NCBI RefSeq assembly: GCF_964340395.1
Contig: NC_135570.1
Coordinates: 7,887,822 to 7,942,821 of the forward strand
DNA from: Glandiceps talaboti
Taxonomy: Eukaryota; Hemichordata; Enteropneusta; Spengelidae
Length of the DNA: 55,000 nucleotides
Direction of reading: 5' to 3'
Position 1 is the stretch's first letter; each line of letters starts with the position of its first letter. Shown here one piece after another: positions 12,501 to 21,264 of the stretch. The position numbers and the translations under genes are program-made. Below the pieces are notes generated by a model. It did no database searches, was not told the origin of the DNA, and saw only the letters and a program-made list of their open reading frames with translations.

Positions 12501-15500
12501 GACTCTACTGAACAATGCAGGTTTTCCCCAGGTACTCCAGTTTCCTCCTGCATTAACACTGAACCCATGAAGGATGGATGGCCCTCACTGACTTCTTGGG
12601 AGACAAGTGTTTATATACTTAAAGAACTATCCAGTATAAATAAAGATTATTATTATCATTATAACATGTGAATTTTGGTCAAAACTCAAACTTGTGACAA
12701 AAATGTTTTGTCACTATGAGTCGGAAGACAAATAGTGACAGGGCCCCTTAGGTCACTCATATTTTCCTTGGTTGAATGAAGAAACCTATTGGGGGTCACA
12801 ATGTTTCCAGTATTGCATTGCAGTACAAATACGAATAGAGTGCATGTATGCAATTTACCTTATAAATGATAGCCAAATTTTGTTGTGAGTCAAAATGATA
12901 AAAACTTGGTTTTCTTGTGAGTCAACACATAGTAAGAGATAGGGGAATACCATGTACCAAAAAACCTTGGTGTGTCACAAGAAATTGTATGCGTGAGAGG
13001 CATGTCAAATTGGCACATTGGTTCATGTGATGTCACTGATACATATGTAATATTTTGTGTACTGCAGAGCACTGAGGATATGTGAGAAGTTTGTACAGAT
13101 TTATGCTGAAGACGAGTACTCTCCACCTGATGATGATATGACCATTACAACAAGAGAACCTGGACCTGTAGTTAGAAACTGTATGCTTGCTGTACTTAGA
13201 GTTCTACTGAATCTAACACATGATAACGGTAAGAATTATTTGATTCCATTAACTTGAACTTTGGTTTTGTCAGGACTGAAAGGATTATTTAAAAAATTCC
13301 TCTCTGTGTCTTCACCAACGACTTGTACAAATGTGGGAGGGGAGGTGTATGTCTGCCAACGACTTGTAGATATGTGGGAGGGGAGGTGTATGTCTGCCAA
13401 TGACTTGTACGCATGAATGTGAGAGGGGCGGGGCAGTATGTCATGAATGGAGAATTGTAGATGTACATATAAACATGTGAGAGGGGAAATGGGAAATGTG
13501 TTGTGAACAAAAGACTTGCATATGCACATATAAACATGAGAGGGGGTTGTGGCTTTGAAGGAGACTTGTACATAAAAATGTACAAGTCTGAAACTGACCA
13601 ATTTGTTTTTTAAATCCATGATTTTTTGTCCTTTTATTAGAATGGGGTAGTACCAAGATGGGAGAAAAAGAAGGTTTGATTTCCACCGCCCTGTGTTGTG
13701 TTCTACAAGCACCACAGTATTTACCAAATGAACAGAGATTTGATGTCCTTGTATTGGTGAGTACAGTATTACCAAGGAGAGGTGTGTCCTCCAATGATAG
13801 CCAAATTTTGTTTTTGTGAGTCAAAATGATAAAAAGTGACATTTCTTACGAGTGACCACATAGTAAGAGATAGGGGAACACCAAATTTTGGTGCGTCACT
13901 AGAAATTGTGTGCGTCAGTGGTGTGTCAAATTGGCTTAGAGGGCACACTGCCAAGGAGTTTATAGTGTAGATAAAAGTCTAAAATAATTTGTTCAATTTT
14001 CTGGTCTCCCCTAAAACTTCTTGCCAAAGGGGAGAAGGATGCCTTGTGAATTGTGTTGGTAGAACACTGTGCTAATAATAACTTGGATCTAAAAATGTGT
14101 TGGTGGCATTCACTTTCACTTATGAGCACAGAGCTGGCATTGATCAGAACTTAGGTGGAAGTGATGTATGAGAGTTGCTAGGTAACGTCCATTGAACTTA
14201 AGACACATCACATCTATGCTTACTTTGACAATATTAATGGTTCTTACAATAACAATAGAAGCAGTTGACAATAGATTATGTGAGTTGTACTCGATACATT
14301 ATGTGAGTTGTACTCAATAGATTATGTGAGTTGTCTTGCATCGTCGTACTCATTGTTCACTCTTGATTATCTTCCACAGAGTCTTGGTCTCCTCATTAAT
14401 CTGGTAGAACACAGTGCTAAGAATCGTAAAACATTGGTCAACACCAGAACACAGTTTTCATATGATTCTCAGTCTGAAGATGATGACGATAGTGTGAATG
14501 TTGATGACAATAAAGTGTCTTCTATTGAGGCTTTAGTACAGGTATGTATTGCATCACTGTCTATTTAGACTCTGGTACAGGTATGTATCATGTCCCTGTT
14601 CAGGTATGTATTACATCACTGTCTATGTAGACTCTGCTACAGGTATGTATTACATCACTGCATTCAGGCTCTGGTACAGGTATGTATTACATCACTGTCT
14701 CTTTAGGCTCTGGTACAGGTATGTATTTCATCATTGTATTTAGGCTCTGGTACAGGTATGCATTACATCACTTTATTAAGGCTGTTGTACAGGTATGCAT
14801 TACATCACTTTATTAAGGCTGTTGTACAGGTATGCATTACATCACTTTATTAAGGCTGTTGTACAGGTATGCATTACATCACTTTATTAAGGCTGTTGTA
14901 CAGGTATGCATTACATCACTTTATTAAGCTGTTGTACAGGTATGCATTACATCACTTTATTAAGGCTGTTGTACAGGTATGCATTACATCACTTTATTAA
15001 GGCTGTTGTACAGGTATGTACATCACTGTTACAGGCATGTATAACATTGTTTTGTCAGTTGTCATTTTATGCTATGTTACAGGTATGTATTAAATTGTGA
15101 TGTCAGCAGAAAGGTTATATTACTGATAATTTTCTAAATTTATGTCTCTGACTTTTTTGTTGACTTAGTTATTCCTACAAAGACAGAAAGCTGCCAAAGA
15201 TGCTGAAAGTCAGAAGGATGCATTCAATGATCCGGAACAACTTAACGATAAAAGTGGGGAATGGATAGAATCGGAAGAAGGTCTGGAATGGGTTGCTCTC
15301 CCGGAAAAATCAGGAGAAGATGTTCAAAATTCAGAAGAAAATCTGAAGAAGACACTGACTGCAGGTTAGTGTGAAGAAATGATGTACTATTTGTACAGGG
15401 TTTTATGTAGATTCCATCTCAGCTGTTTCCATACATGGTTGTATGCAGCAAGTATATCATCTGATAACAAATTGTGTTTGAAAGTAACTTTGTGTGATCT

Positions 15501-15598
15501 GATCATTGTAAACAGCCTCCATAGTAAGTTACATGGTTGACCCAGTAAGTACTCTGTGAACTTAGGGCCAACCACATAATGTCACACACACTCGATAA

Positions 15599-15633
<35 letters not shown>

Positions 15634-17275
15634 TCAGTTCTACATACAGCTGGTGATATATTTGATGTAAACTTCTACAACACATTAATTGATTGACTGA
15701 TTGATTGATTGATTGATTGATTGACTGATTGACTGATTGATTGATTGATTTCAGCTCTACATAAGGCTGGTAAACACATGGAAGACAGTATAGTAGCCTC
15801 CTATATTGCACTCCTGGTTGGCTGTCTTATACAGGATAGTAGGGTAAGAATAACGTTCTTGATTTCTGTCTAATTGAACTGATGATGAAATGTAGTCTAC
15901 ATTCTACATTATGACACACCTAGTGATTAACCTTTGACCTGTGATTAATATAATGACAATACTCTACACAAGATACTACAGTGGCAATCAAAGGTTTTGG
16001 CTTGCTAAGAGAGATACGAAGTAAAAGAGATTTTGTTCAATGTGTTAGATTACACAGATGGGTGATAGCAGTGCCTCTGTTATGTGGATGTAATCTTCAT
16101 GTAATGAAAGTAGTGTAAGCACTTGAAGTCCCCAAAATGTTCACTACAAATATAATACTAGAGCATGAAAGTCATCAGAAATGCTACCCTAATGTGAGCA
16201 TAATTGAACCAAAATCCATTCAATGGCGTATGTGTACATGTCACAAGTATAGTTTCAGTATGTGTCTATATATCGATTTAAATGGAGACCTTGATTGCAG
16301 GTGTTGTATGTTGCACTTAGTTGTTAGAGTACATCTGTGTCAAGTATTGAATACAACCAGGATATTACTAGCTATGTTTTGTATTCCCCATTGGTATAGA
16401 TATCATCTAAAGGGTTACTGTGTTTTTGTTGTTTGCAGCAAACATTAACCAAGGTGAAGCAGTTCCTACCAGATGGTGATTTTGGTGGGATGGCTGATAT
16501 GTTACGCAAGTTCTTGGAGTTTATGAGTCTGACTGTGAGTATATAAGTAGGGCTGTAATTGCAGGACTAGGGGCTAAGGACTAGGGCTAGTAATCTCCAA
16601 GGTGGGGTAATAGTCTTGGAACTTGCACTACAAATCTCAGGGCTGGGCTACTTACCTTAGGACTTGGGTACTGCCCTCGGGGGTTGGGGTTACCAGCTTG
16701 GGAGTAGGGGTACCAATCTCAGGTTTAGGGGTACAAATCTCACAGGTGGGGCTACCAGCCATGGGACTAGGGCTACCAATCTCAGGGAGAGGGCTGCCAG
16801 CCTTAGTAGTAGGGCTACCAATCTAATGGGTGGGGCTATTGGCCTTGGAACTGCAGCTACCAATCAAAGGGATGGGGGCTACTTGCCTATGGAGTATGGC
16901 TACCAATTATATGGTGGGGGCTATCAGCCATGGGAATAGGGCTACCTACCAATCTAAGGGGCAGGCTACCAGCCTTGGGACTAGGGCTACCAATCTAAAG
17001 GGTGGCGCTATCAGCCTTGGGACTAGGGCTACCAATCTAAGGGATGGGGCTACTAATGTTGATATGTCGAATTCCTAATAATTGAATTGTTGCAGTTTAA
17101 TACATCTGTTATATCTCTTTTGTTTGAGCAAGACATACAAGAATTCTGTACATTATAATGTCTATGTCAGTGTGGTCATTAAAGTCATTCCTTCTGTGTT
17201 TTCTTTCAGACTGCTGTGGGTAACAAAGGAACCAAGTCAATATCTCAAGTTATAGAAGTTCTCGAGTCCAGCTAA
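3277..17275 (+). CDS. WAPL: WAPL, cohesin-release factor (15 coding exons, 1186 aa)
   Basis: WAPL binds PDS5 and cohesin in the nucleus and opens the SMC3-kleisin gate, releasing cohesin from chromatin. Joining 15 exons at consistent phases gives 1186 residues, close to the human length of about 1190, ending at TAA 17273-17275. The start ATG at 3277 places KTYSRKG at residues 7-13, as in the human N-terminus (PDS5-binding YSR motif). Residues 1-560 are low-complexity and disordered, with acidic F-x-F motifs at 97-99, 426-428 and 505-507. Residues about 600-1186 form the conserved WAPL domain, with blocks [58 protein letters not shown] and [8 protein letters not shown]-like KAGKHMED. An in-frame TTG at 3241 exists, but the ATG is preferred. 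Exon coordinates are listed below. The family assignment is essentially certain; the exact junctions are read by eye. Confidence 0.96.
5109..5192. repeat. 84-bp inverted repeat (small hairpin element)
   Basis: The left arm, beginning ATTAGATGAACAATGAATAT, is the imperfect reverse complement of the right arm, which ends TTGTTGCTCGTCTAAT. About 21 of 25 positions pair by eye. It is compatible with a tiny MITE or a cruciform/RNA hairpin. Confidence 0.6.
5471..5641. repeat. Microsatellite (CATA)n with ACACATGC interruptions
   Basis: About 170 bp of CATA units. All long open frames here (Thr-Tyr-Ile-His or Cys-Met-Tyr-Val) are produced by the repeat on either strand. Confidence 0.97.
5721..5865. 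repeat. Three tandem ~48-bp units, shared with 39655-39696
   Basis: Each unit reads TCTAGTTCCTATAC, then TATCGTTAC, then ATTTACACCTCCAC. The third has a 5-bp insertion. A single unit recurs at 39655-39696 inside the BICC1 intron, so this is a dispersed family and not just local slippage. Confidence 0.8.
6659..6706 (+). CDS. WAPL: WAPL coding exon 2 (residues 564-579)
   Basis: This is a 48-nt, phase 0-0 exon with a T-rich acceptor ending TTGTTAG and donor ACT|GTAAGT. It encodes [16 protein letters not shown], matching the conserved KAVYNARHW segment of human WAPL just before the folded domain. Skipping would preserve frame. Confidence 0.88.
7090..7254 (+). CDS. WAPL: WAPL coding exon 3 (residues 580-634)
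   Basis: The acceptor ends ATTTAG and the donor is CCA|GTAAGT, both phase 0. It encodes the lead into the WAPL domain. Residues [18 protein letters not shown] align with human TVTIPTQPYQDIVTALKC. Confidence 0.93.
7255..8192 (+). other. WAPL intron with a MITE-like element
   Basis: The only structured item is the inverted-repeat element at 7813-7985. The remainder shows no coding potential. Confidence 0.8.
7813..7985. mobile_element. MITE-like repeat family B, copy 1
   Basis: The left end AGTGCTTTTGCTAAGGTTGG and the reverse complement of the right end (AGTGCTGTGTTTTTGTTAAG) form imperfect terminal inverted repeats. Internal words GGGGAACC and ACTCAGGTAGATTTT recur at about 10160-10265, 30695-30835, 49650-49815 and 51895-51985. 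No coding capacity. Confidence 0.6.
8193..8329 (+). CDS. WAPL: WAPL coding exon 4 (residues 635-680)
   Basis: The acceptor ends TTGTCTAG and the donor is TTAG|GTAAAG, leaving two bases of codon 680. It encodes [10 protein letters not shown] followed by a [10 protein letters not shown] block, matching human LYTVVQHVK and DDIEYLLSGL. Confidence 0.95.
8563..8980. repeat. Degenerate ~30-40-bp minisatellite in a WAPL intron
   Basis: Around a dozen variants of CCCTATGTCA followed by TTGATGACAAG or TTGGTGACAA are interspersed with C-rich runs, including a C tract at about 8803-8814. Unit length is irregular. Confidence 0.75.
9187..9298 (+). CDS. WAPL: WAPL coding exon 5 (residues 680-717)
   Basis: The acceptor ends TTCTTTTCAG and the donor is CCT|GTAAGT. 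The first base completes Ser680. It encodes [20 protein letters not shown] and GMVAKIF, one of the best conserved parts of the WAPL domain. Confidence 0.96.
9466..9695. repeat. (GT)n followed by (CTGT)n microsatellites
   Basis: A GT run of about 60 bp from 9466 grades into GTAT/GTTT variants. A second tract of CTGT units with CTCTGT interruptions spans about 9614-9695. The Val-Cys open frame here is repeat-derived. Confidence 0.95.
9889..10119 (+). CDS. WAPL: WAPL coding exon 6 (residues 718-794)
   Basis: The acceptor ends TTTGACAG and the donor is TCG|GTAAGT, phase 0-0. It encodes [20 protein letters not shown], near-identical to human [21 protein letters not shown] variable Pro/Ser linker and ENITT-equivalent sequence follow. 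Confidence 0.97.
10120..11136 (+). other. WAPL intron, one repeat fragment
   Basis: It contains an inverted fragment of repeat family B (about 10160-10265). No other structure or coding signal is seen. Confidence 0.75.
11137..11248 (+). CDS. WAPL: WAPL coding exon 7 (residues 795-832)
   Basis: The acceptor ends TTGCAG and the donor is TCAG|GTATGC, phase 1 at the end. It encodes [20 protein letters not shown] and GGLDHIV, matching human [20 protein letters not shown] and GGLDHIV. Confidence 0.97.
11283..11475. mobile_element. Hairpin MITE-like element, family C, best copy
   Basis: The two arms are long inverted repeats. GTGAGTGCAAGTGTGG at 11287-11302 pairs with CCACACTTGCACTCAC near 11452-11467. 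TACTCGGGGTATTTGC pairs with GCAAATACCCCTGAGTA. The centre is GTACTTTCATGAGTAC. No coding capacity; partial relatives occur at 2761, 33622 and 37655. Confidence 0.7.
11476..12094 (+). other. WAPL intron remainder, nothing notable
   Basis: AT-rich sequence after the hairpin element up to the acceptor ending TTGTTATAG at 12094. No repeat or coding unit is recognised. Confidence 0.7.
12095..12275 (+). CDS. WAPL: WAPL coding exon 8 (residues 832-892)
   Basis: The donor is AA|GTAAGT. The open frame would otherwise stop at the TAA overlapping the donor. It encodes [20 protein letters not shown] and [10 protein letters not shown], matching human GAERCLRVLESVTVHNPE and NQSYLIAYKD. It ends in phase 2. 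Confidence 0.96.
12380..12662 (+). mobile_element. tRNA-derived SINE, copy 1
   Basis: A pol III A box (TGGTCTAGTGG, 12390-12400) and B box (GGTTCGAACC, 12433-12442) sit in a tRNA-like head. A body containing CAGGTACTCCAGTTTCCTCC follows, with an ATT-rich tail ending near 12662. A second copy with the same head and the CACTGAACCC word is at 32601-32800. The family name is not determined. Confidence 0.75.
12866..13017. repeat. Interspersed repeat family A, copy 1
   Basis: It carries GTGAGTCAAAATGATAAAAA, TAGTAAGAGATAGGGGAA, TCACAAGAAATTGT and CATGTCAAATTGGC. The same ordered blocks recur at 13792-13955, 30862-31004, 32820-33215 (interrupted), 35430-35620 (degenerate) and 44950-45166. Non-coding. 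Confidence 0.8.
13068..13228 (+). CDS. WAPL: WAPL coding exon 9 (residues 892-946)
   Basis: The acceptor ends TGTACTGCAG and the donor is AACG|GTAAGA. The first base completes Lys892 and the last base starts Glu946. It encodes KALRICEKF, an acidic linker and [12 protein letters not shown], matching human IIGVLLNLTNDN. Confidence 0.95.
13315..13575. repeat. Degenerate G-rich minisatellite in a WAPL intron
   Basis: Units of about 40-70 bp are built from ACGACTTGTA, ATGTGGGAGGGGAGGTGTAT and related words. Later units, with GTGAGAGGGG and ACATATAAACATG, are more diverged. The 179-codon reverse-strand frame across it is a by-product. Confidence 0.75.
13641..13756 (+). CDS. WAPL: WAPL coding exon 10 (residues 946-984)
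   Basis: The acceptor ends CTTTTATTAG and the donor is TTG|GTGAGT. It encodes [20 protein letters not shown] and [19 protein letters not shown], closely matching human EWGSTKTGEQDGLIGTAL and QVPKYLPQEQRFDIRVL. Confidence 0.96.
13792..13955. repeat. Interspersed repeat family A, copy 2
   Basis: It has the same block order as the copy 0.8 kb upstream. It includes AGTAAGAGATAGGGGAACAC, GTGCGTCAC and GTGTGTCAAATTGGCTTAGA. The ends ATAGCCAAATTTTG and CAAATTGGC are weakly inverted. Confidence 0.8.
14380..14541 (+). CDS. WAPL: WAPL coding exon 11 (residues 985-1038)
   Basis: The acceptor ends CTTCCACAG, phase 0. It encodes [20 protein letters not shown], an acidic loop and IEALVQ. The first of many identical donors, CAG|GTATGT, follows at 14542. 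Human WAPL has [20 protein letters not shown] and VQALVQ, so the primary donor is most likely this first one. The last 12 bases, encoding ALVQ, are the seed of the downstream tandem array. Confidence 0.95.
14542..15090 (+). repeat. Tandem array of duplicated splice-donor junctions
   Basis: Units of 36-39 bp (one of 23) each begin at a CAG|GTATG donor. Donor G positions: 14542, 14581, 14604, 14643, 14680, 14719, 14756, 14793, 14830, 14867, 14904, 14940, 14977, 15014, and an outlier at 15083. Upstream units end in an AG acceptor plus ACTCTGGTACAG or GCTCTGGTACAG; downstream ones end in AAGGCTGTTGTACAG. These copy the 12-nt 3' end of WAPL exon 11 (GCTTTAGTACAG) together with the intron start. 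Units from 14756 to 15013 are nearly identical, so that part is young. Confidence 0.9.
15169..15364 (+). CDS. WAPL: WAPL coding exon 12 (residues 1039-1104)
   Basis: The acceptor ends TGACTTAG and the donor is GCAG|GTTAGT, leaving phase 1. It encodes [10 protein letters not shown], a charged Glu/Lys-rich segment and the conserved DKSGEWIE, matching human DKSGEWQE. It is Glu-rich like the human counterpart. Confidence 0.94.
15598..15753. repeat. Two (GATT)n tracts flanking a decayed acceptor/exon copy
   Basis: A GATT tract runs straight into TTTCAG at 15633-15637, followed by TTCTACATACAGCTGGT. A second GATT/GACT tract (about 15690-15750) runs into the genuine TTTCAG|CTCTACATAAGGCTGGT. The two post-acceptor segments match at 14 of the first 17 bases. 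The upstream copy meets an in-frame stop within the second tract. Confidence 0.85.
15755..15843 (+). CDS. WAPL: WAPL coding exon 13 (residues 1104-1133)
   Basis: The acceptor is the end of a GATT microsatellite (GATTTCAG) and the donor is AGG|GTAAGA. It encodes [20 protein letters not shown], matching human [20 protein letters not shown], then [10 protein letters not shown]. The polypyrimidine tract is poor because the GATT repeat fills it. Confidence 0.95.
15844..16438 (+). other. WAPL intron, nothing notable
   Basis: No repeat or coding unit is recognised. The open frame at 16137-16448 overlaps the next exon out of register and is judged a shadow. Confidence 0.7.
16439..16534 (+). CDS. WAPL: WAPL coding exon 14 (residues 1134-1165)
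   Basis: The acceptor ends GTTTGCAG and the donor is ACT|GTGAGT, phase 0-0. It encodes [20 protein letters not shown] and FMSLT, matching human [20 protein letters not shown] and FMNLT. Confidence 0.95.
16585..17050. repeat. Degenerate minisatellite, last WAPL intron
   Basis: Alternating GGGGCTACCAGCCTTGGGACT and AGGGCTACCAATCTAAGGG half-units repeat across about 460 bp. The Gly/Leu-rich or Ala-Thr-Asn-rich open frames in this stretch are repeat translations. Confidence 0.85.
17210..17275 (+). CDS. WAPL: WAPL coding exon 15 (residues 1166-1186, stop)
   Basis: The acceptor ends TTTTCTTTCAG. It encodes [20 protein letters not shown] then Ser and TAA, matching the human C-terminus CAVGTTGQKSISRVIEYLE. 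The full C-terminus is present. Confidence 0.95.
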   Translation, partial: TAVGNKGTKSISQVIEVLESS

Positions 17276-17896
17276 ACACACGTCAACACGTACTCCACTG
17301 TATGATAATAATTTTCAATTTAATGTGCTTCTTGAAGTCAATTTCTATTTATATATAAGCCATTATTTTCAGAAAAGGAAATATAATACAGGAAAAAAAA
17401 TGATTTCAGATATTATCAATTTTTTTTTTTTGGCCAGTATTTTTGTAGAATGTAATCTGAATAATTGACACCTAGTTAGATGGGAGTTCACCATTAAGCT
17501 TGTATAAAAAAATGTCTCACGCCAATAACGTGTAGTGTACTACTGTAGAAAGGTTTAGTTGTAAATTATTGACCAAAATGATGCTTTTATGTGAATGGTT
17601 GCACTTACCATTGAATTTTTGTGATTTTGCAAACTGTGTGCCTCTTCAATTAAGAAATGTTCATCTTATGAGAACAATTTTTTTAATAGAATTTTTGCTT
17701 TTTATTTTTTATGTATGAATGGTGTTATAACTGTAACTGGCACTACCTGAGAGGCTACTGTAATGGGTTTTATCAAATTGTCTCTGTCAGTCCATCCATA
17801 TACAGCTAATTCTCTGACATACACAAACTGATTCCTGCAGTTGGCACTACCTGAGAGGCTACTGTAATGGGGTTTATCCAACTGTCTCTGTCTGTC

Positions 17897-17955
<59 letters not shown>

Positions 17956-18060
17956 TTCGGTCAGTCCATCCATACATGGCCAATTCTCTGACATACACAA
18001 ACTGATTCCTGCAGTTGGCACTACCTGAGAGGCTACTGTAATGGGGTTTCTCCAACTGTC

Positions 18061-18097
<37 letters not shown>

Positions 18098-19138
18098 GTC
18101 TGTCTGTCTATCTGTCTCTCTGTCTTTCGGTCAGTCCATCCATACATGGCCAATTCTCTGACATGCACAAACTGATTTCTGCAGTTGGCACTACCTGAGG
18201 AGCTATTGTAATGGGTTTTATCCAACTGTCTGTCATGTCAGTCTCTGTCGCTTTCTGTCCATCCATAGACAACCATTTCTCTGACATGCACAAAATGATT
18301 CCTGCCTGAGGCTTCATCAATCGGTTTTGACCAACTGTCTGTTGGGCCTTCAAGGTCAAATAATGAAAATAATGAACTATTGAGTGTCAGACAGGCATAT
18401 AAATAGGCCTTTCCAAAATATGCCATGGTGGCGCTCTACTTCCTGTCTGTATGTACCTTGGGGGTATACATGGTATAGGTTACTTGGTTAATCATAGAGC
18501 ACTACTGCTTTCGTCAATGTCTGAACAATATGAAAAACATCCCTGATTTACACTTCTACAGAATACCAAGGGAGAAAGCTCTTAAGAAACGGTACTATGA
18601 GGTGATGATACCCCAATTTGAGCGAGGGTGCTGTGTTCTCAATTTCCTGTTTGCAGTCTGCAATGGCCTATTGGGAAGACAACTAAACAACATTGTTATG
18701 CTACGTTAGCTAAACTTGGGTAGTGCTACTTTGCAGTGACAAGTACAGGGTTGTTGTGAATTCAGTTTGTGTATAGTAAAAAAAAAACATTTCAAGCTTC
18801 TCAGTTTTATTTGTGCACCTTTGTAAAGAATGAATATTGAAAATATGTGAAGGAGATAAAAAAAAATATCATAGTATGAATTGAAGCTTTGAATCTATTC
18901 AAAAGTTGCCAGGATATGTAAATGTTCTGATATCGTTAATCAGTTATTGCAGCTTTAGCTTTACTTTACTTTTCTTTTTAAATATCAGAGTGTGTCCTGT
19001 ACTTCTGTAGTTATCAGATTTTGTACATGCTGATTCAAAAAGTGCCTTTCTATGTAAATAGATTCCTTTGTAAGTATTAAAGATAACCTGAATTAGACCC
19101 ATTGTCAGGCAAGTTCACAACTAAAAAAAAAAAAAAAA
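17276..19138 (+). other. WAPL 3' UTR region (extent inferred)
   Basis: AT-rich sequence follows the stop, with a tandem repeat block at 17725-18330. A plausible poly(A) signal ATTAAA sits at 19076-19081, and a genomic A16 run at 19123-19138. Earlier weak signals such as AATATA near 17386 could give shorter messages. The true cleavage site is not determined. Confidence 0.4.
17725..18330. repeat. ~160-bp tandem repeats with embedded (TCTG)n
   Basis: Four units share GGCACTACCTGAGAGGCTAC, TAATGGGGTTTATCCAACTG, a TCTG tract of varying length, CAGTCCATCCATAC and CTCTGACATACACAAACTGA. The last unit is truncated. The long reverse-strand frames (QTDRQTDR) arise from the repeat. Confidence 0.93.
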
Positions 19139-21183
19139 CTTGCTAATTGCTCTGGTGATGGATGGTATTTCCTTGTTTACATGGTAATTGTGTTTGACCT
19201 CAGGTCATAGGTCAAACCAGAGGTCATGTTGCAGTAACTTGTGTGTCAATGATTGAAACTAAATCATGTAGCAATTGATGATATCTGTAATGTAGCCAGC
19301 AGAGAGTTTCTTTTGGCACATATTTTCTAAATTTCTGAATTCTGGAACAATTATGGACCTGTAATATCCATGTATGAATTTTGATGTATTAAAGTTTTTA
19401 TTGGTAACAAGTGTTTGTTTGTTATTGATTACTCTTACATTAAATGTACAGTTGGTTTTGGACGATAGAATAATGCTTTGGAAACATCTCAACTTTAAAA
19501 TCTTGTAATGAAACCATATTGCACTTGAGTGCATTTCTGGAGGAGGTGTGATGGGGGGGGGGGGGGTGCAATTTTTTTGAAACTGCAATACTTCTTCTAA
19601 GTCCAGCGTCATAAAGTTGACTCCTTCCCATATGTTGGAATGCTTCGTCTGAATTCATCAGTTCTTGCATGTAAGTGACAACAACATAAGTGGTCAAAAT
19701 TTGAAGAACTGTGACAACATGGTCCAAACTGCTCAAAACACAGACTGGTATCCCATTCAGACTGACCATGTAAGAGTTCTGTTGGTGGGGGTGGTTGGGT
19801 GATATTTTCTGTGTGGGTTGTGGGGTTCAATTTGGAAAATTGCAGTTGAAGTGGTGGTGGGGGATGTGGGTCATTTGGAAAACACAACTTTAAATGGACT
19901 GGTCACTTTTGAAAATGTTTCACCAGGTAATTATATCACAATCACTACAACAGTGTCTGTCATTTTGATGCCGTCAGTTTGGCTGTTAGAGGGCTTGAAT
20001 TTTGGAAAACTAACGATAGATGGAGTGGAGGGGATCAGAAAGTTGGTACAAAAAGTAAATTACAAGGCTCTTCTTGGAAAGGTTGAATGACGAATAACTG
20101 ATTTCAATACACAAAGATAAATCTGTGACGTCATGTTTGTTGTAACCATGCATTGATTTTGCTGTCATCCCTAACAACATTTCTTCAAGACTTAATCTTG
20201 AACGTTTATTTTCGATTGTGTTTTTCTGTGAGATAAAGACCACGAAATTCTGGTTCTGCCCAGATACTGTAAGTAAAACCATTGTATATTGAATTTATGA
20301 GTACAGGATGAAACCTGACCAATCCTATCGCGTGACAGAGTACGAAACTGAAATACTAGTACTCTTGAAATCAAGTTAGGCTTAAACCATTTGATTTCTT
20401 GGGAGGGGGAAAGGGGTTCAAGGATTTGGACCCAAAGGTACATTTTTTTCGAAGGCACACAAGGCCACGTCATATCATGGATGTATTAGTGATACATCCA
20501 TGGTCATTTCAACGCGACGTTGCCAAGGAAAAAGCCGACACACTAGAAGCTTATACAGCTTTGATAAGTCGAGAAAAACAAAGTGGCATTGGGCGAAGTG
20601 ACACGTGCCGGTGAATGTCATGAAACACGGGTATTAAGCGTATAACCGCAGTTTATCTTCCCCAGACATTGCGGAATATAAGTCTTTAGTACTTTGAGTT
20701 GAATGTAATTTCGAAGATTATCATATCTTATCATAGATAGTAGGAACTGTGTACAAGGCTATCCCCGAATCGACCATTGAGGGCAGCATAACTTGAAGTA
20801 TCTATTTACGGTATTTACTTTGTAATAAAACAAAAAGTTTTCTGTACTTAGTATATTCTGACGGAATCAAAGCAATCCCAAATATAAGGATAACACGTTG
20901 TCGGGATTTCGGAATGTCACCATTCGAAATGTGTTCATACATTGTATTATCCCAAGTACTCTGCACTGTGTCTACAAGTTAGTATCTCCCTGTCCTTGCG
21001 ACCAAATGTGACTGGAGGAATTTGATTCAAAATCTTTTCTCGCTCTGTACAGACAGCAGCTCCATGATGGCATTTTTTCTTCTTCTTCCCAGACTATTGT
21101 TGGCATTTTTTCACCGTATTGCACCTTTTTCTCCACTATCAATGGTAGTGCGGGCTGTTGAAGAGGGCCGAGGGTGGTTGTCC

Positions 21184-21264
21184 TCCATCCATCCATCCAT
21201 CCATCCATCCATCCATCCATCCATCCATCCATCCATCCATCCATCCATCCATCCATCCATCCAT
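21184..21264. repeat. Microsatellite (CATC)n
   Basis: About 20 perfect CATC units. The Ser-Ile-His-Pro and Trp-Met-Asp-Gly frames crossing it are repeat-derived. Confidence 0.97.

Noticed and set aside
13236-13775. 179-codon minus-strand frame
   Set aside because: It runs through a G-rich minisatellite and antisense of a real WAPL exon; the composition is repeat-derived.
14542-15090. CRISPR-like reading of the 37-bp direct repeats
   Set aside because: Units are contiguous with no unique spacers, lie in a eukaryotic intron, and derive from an exon edge.
16623-17078. Ala-Thr-Asn-Leu / Gly-Leu-Pro repeat frames
   Set aside because: Degenerate minisatellite within the last WAPL intron, flanked by genuine exons in a different frame.
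17702-18225. Minus-strand frames with DRQTDRQT repeats
   Set aside because: Translation of (TCTG)n and duplicated 3' UTR blocks; frames shift between copies.
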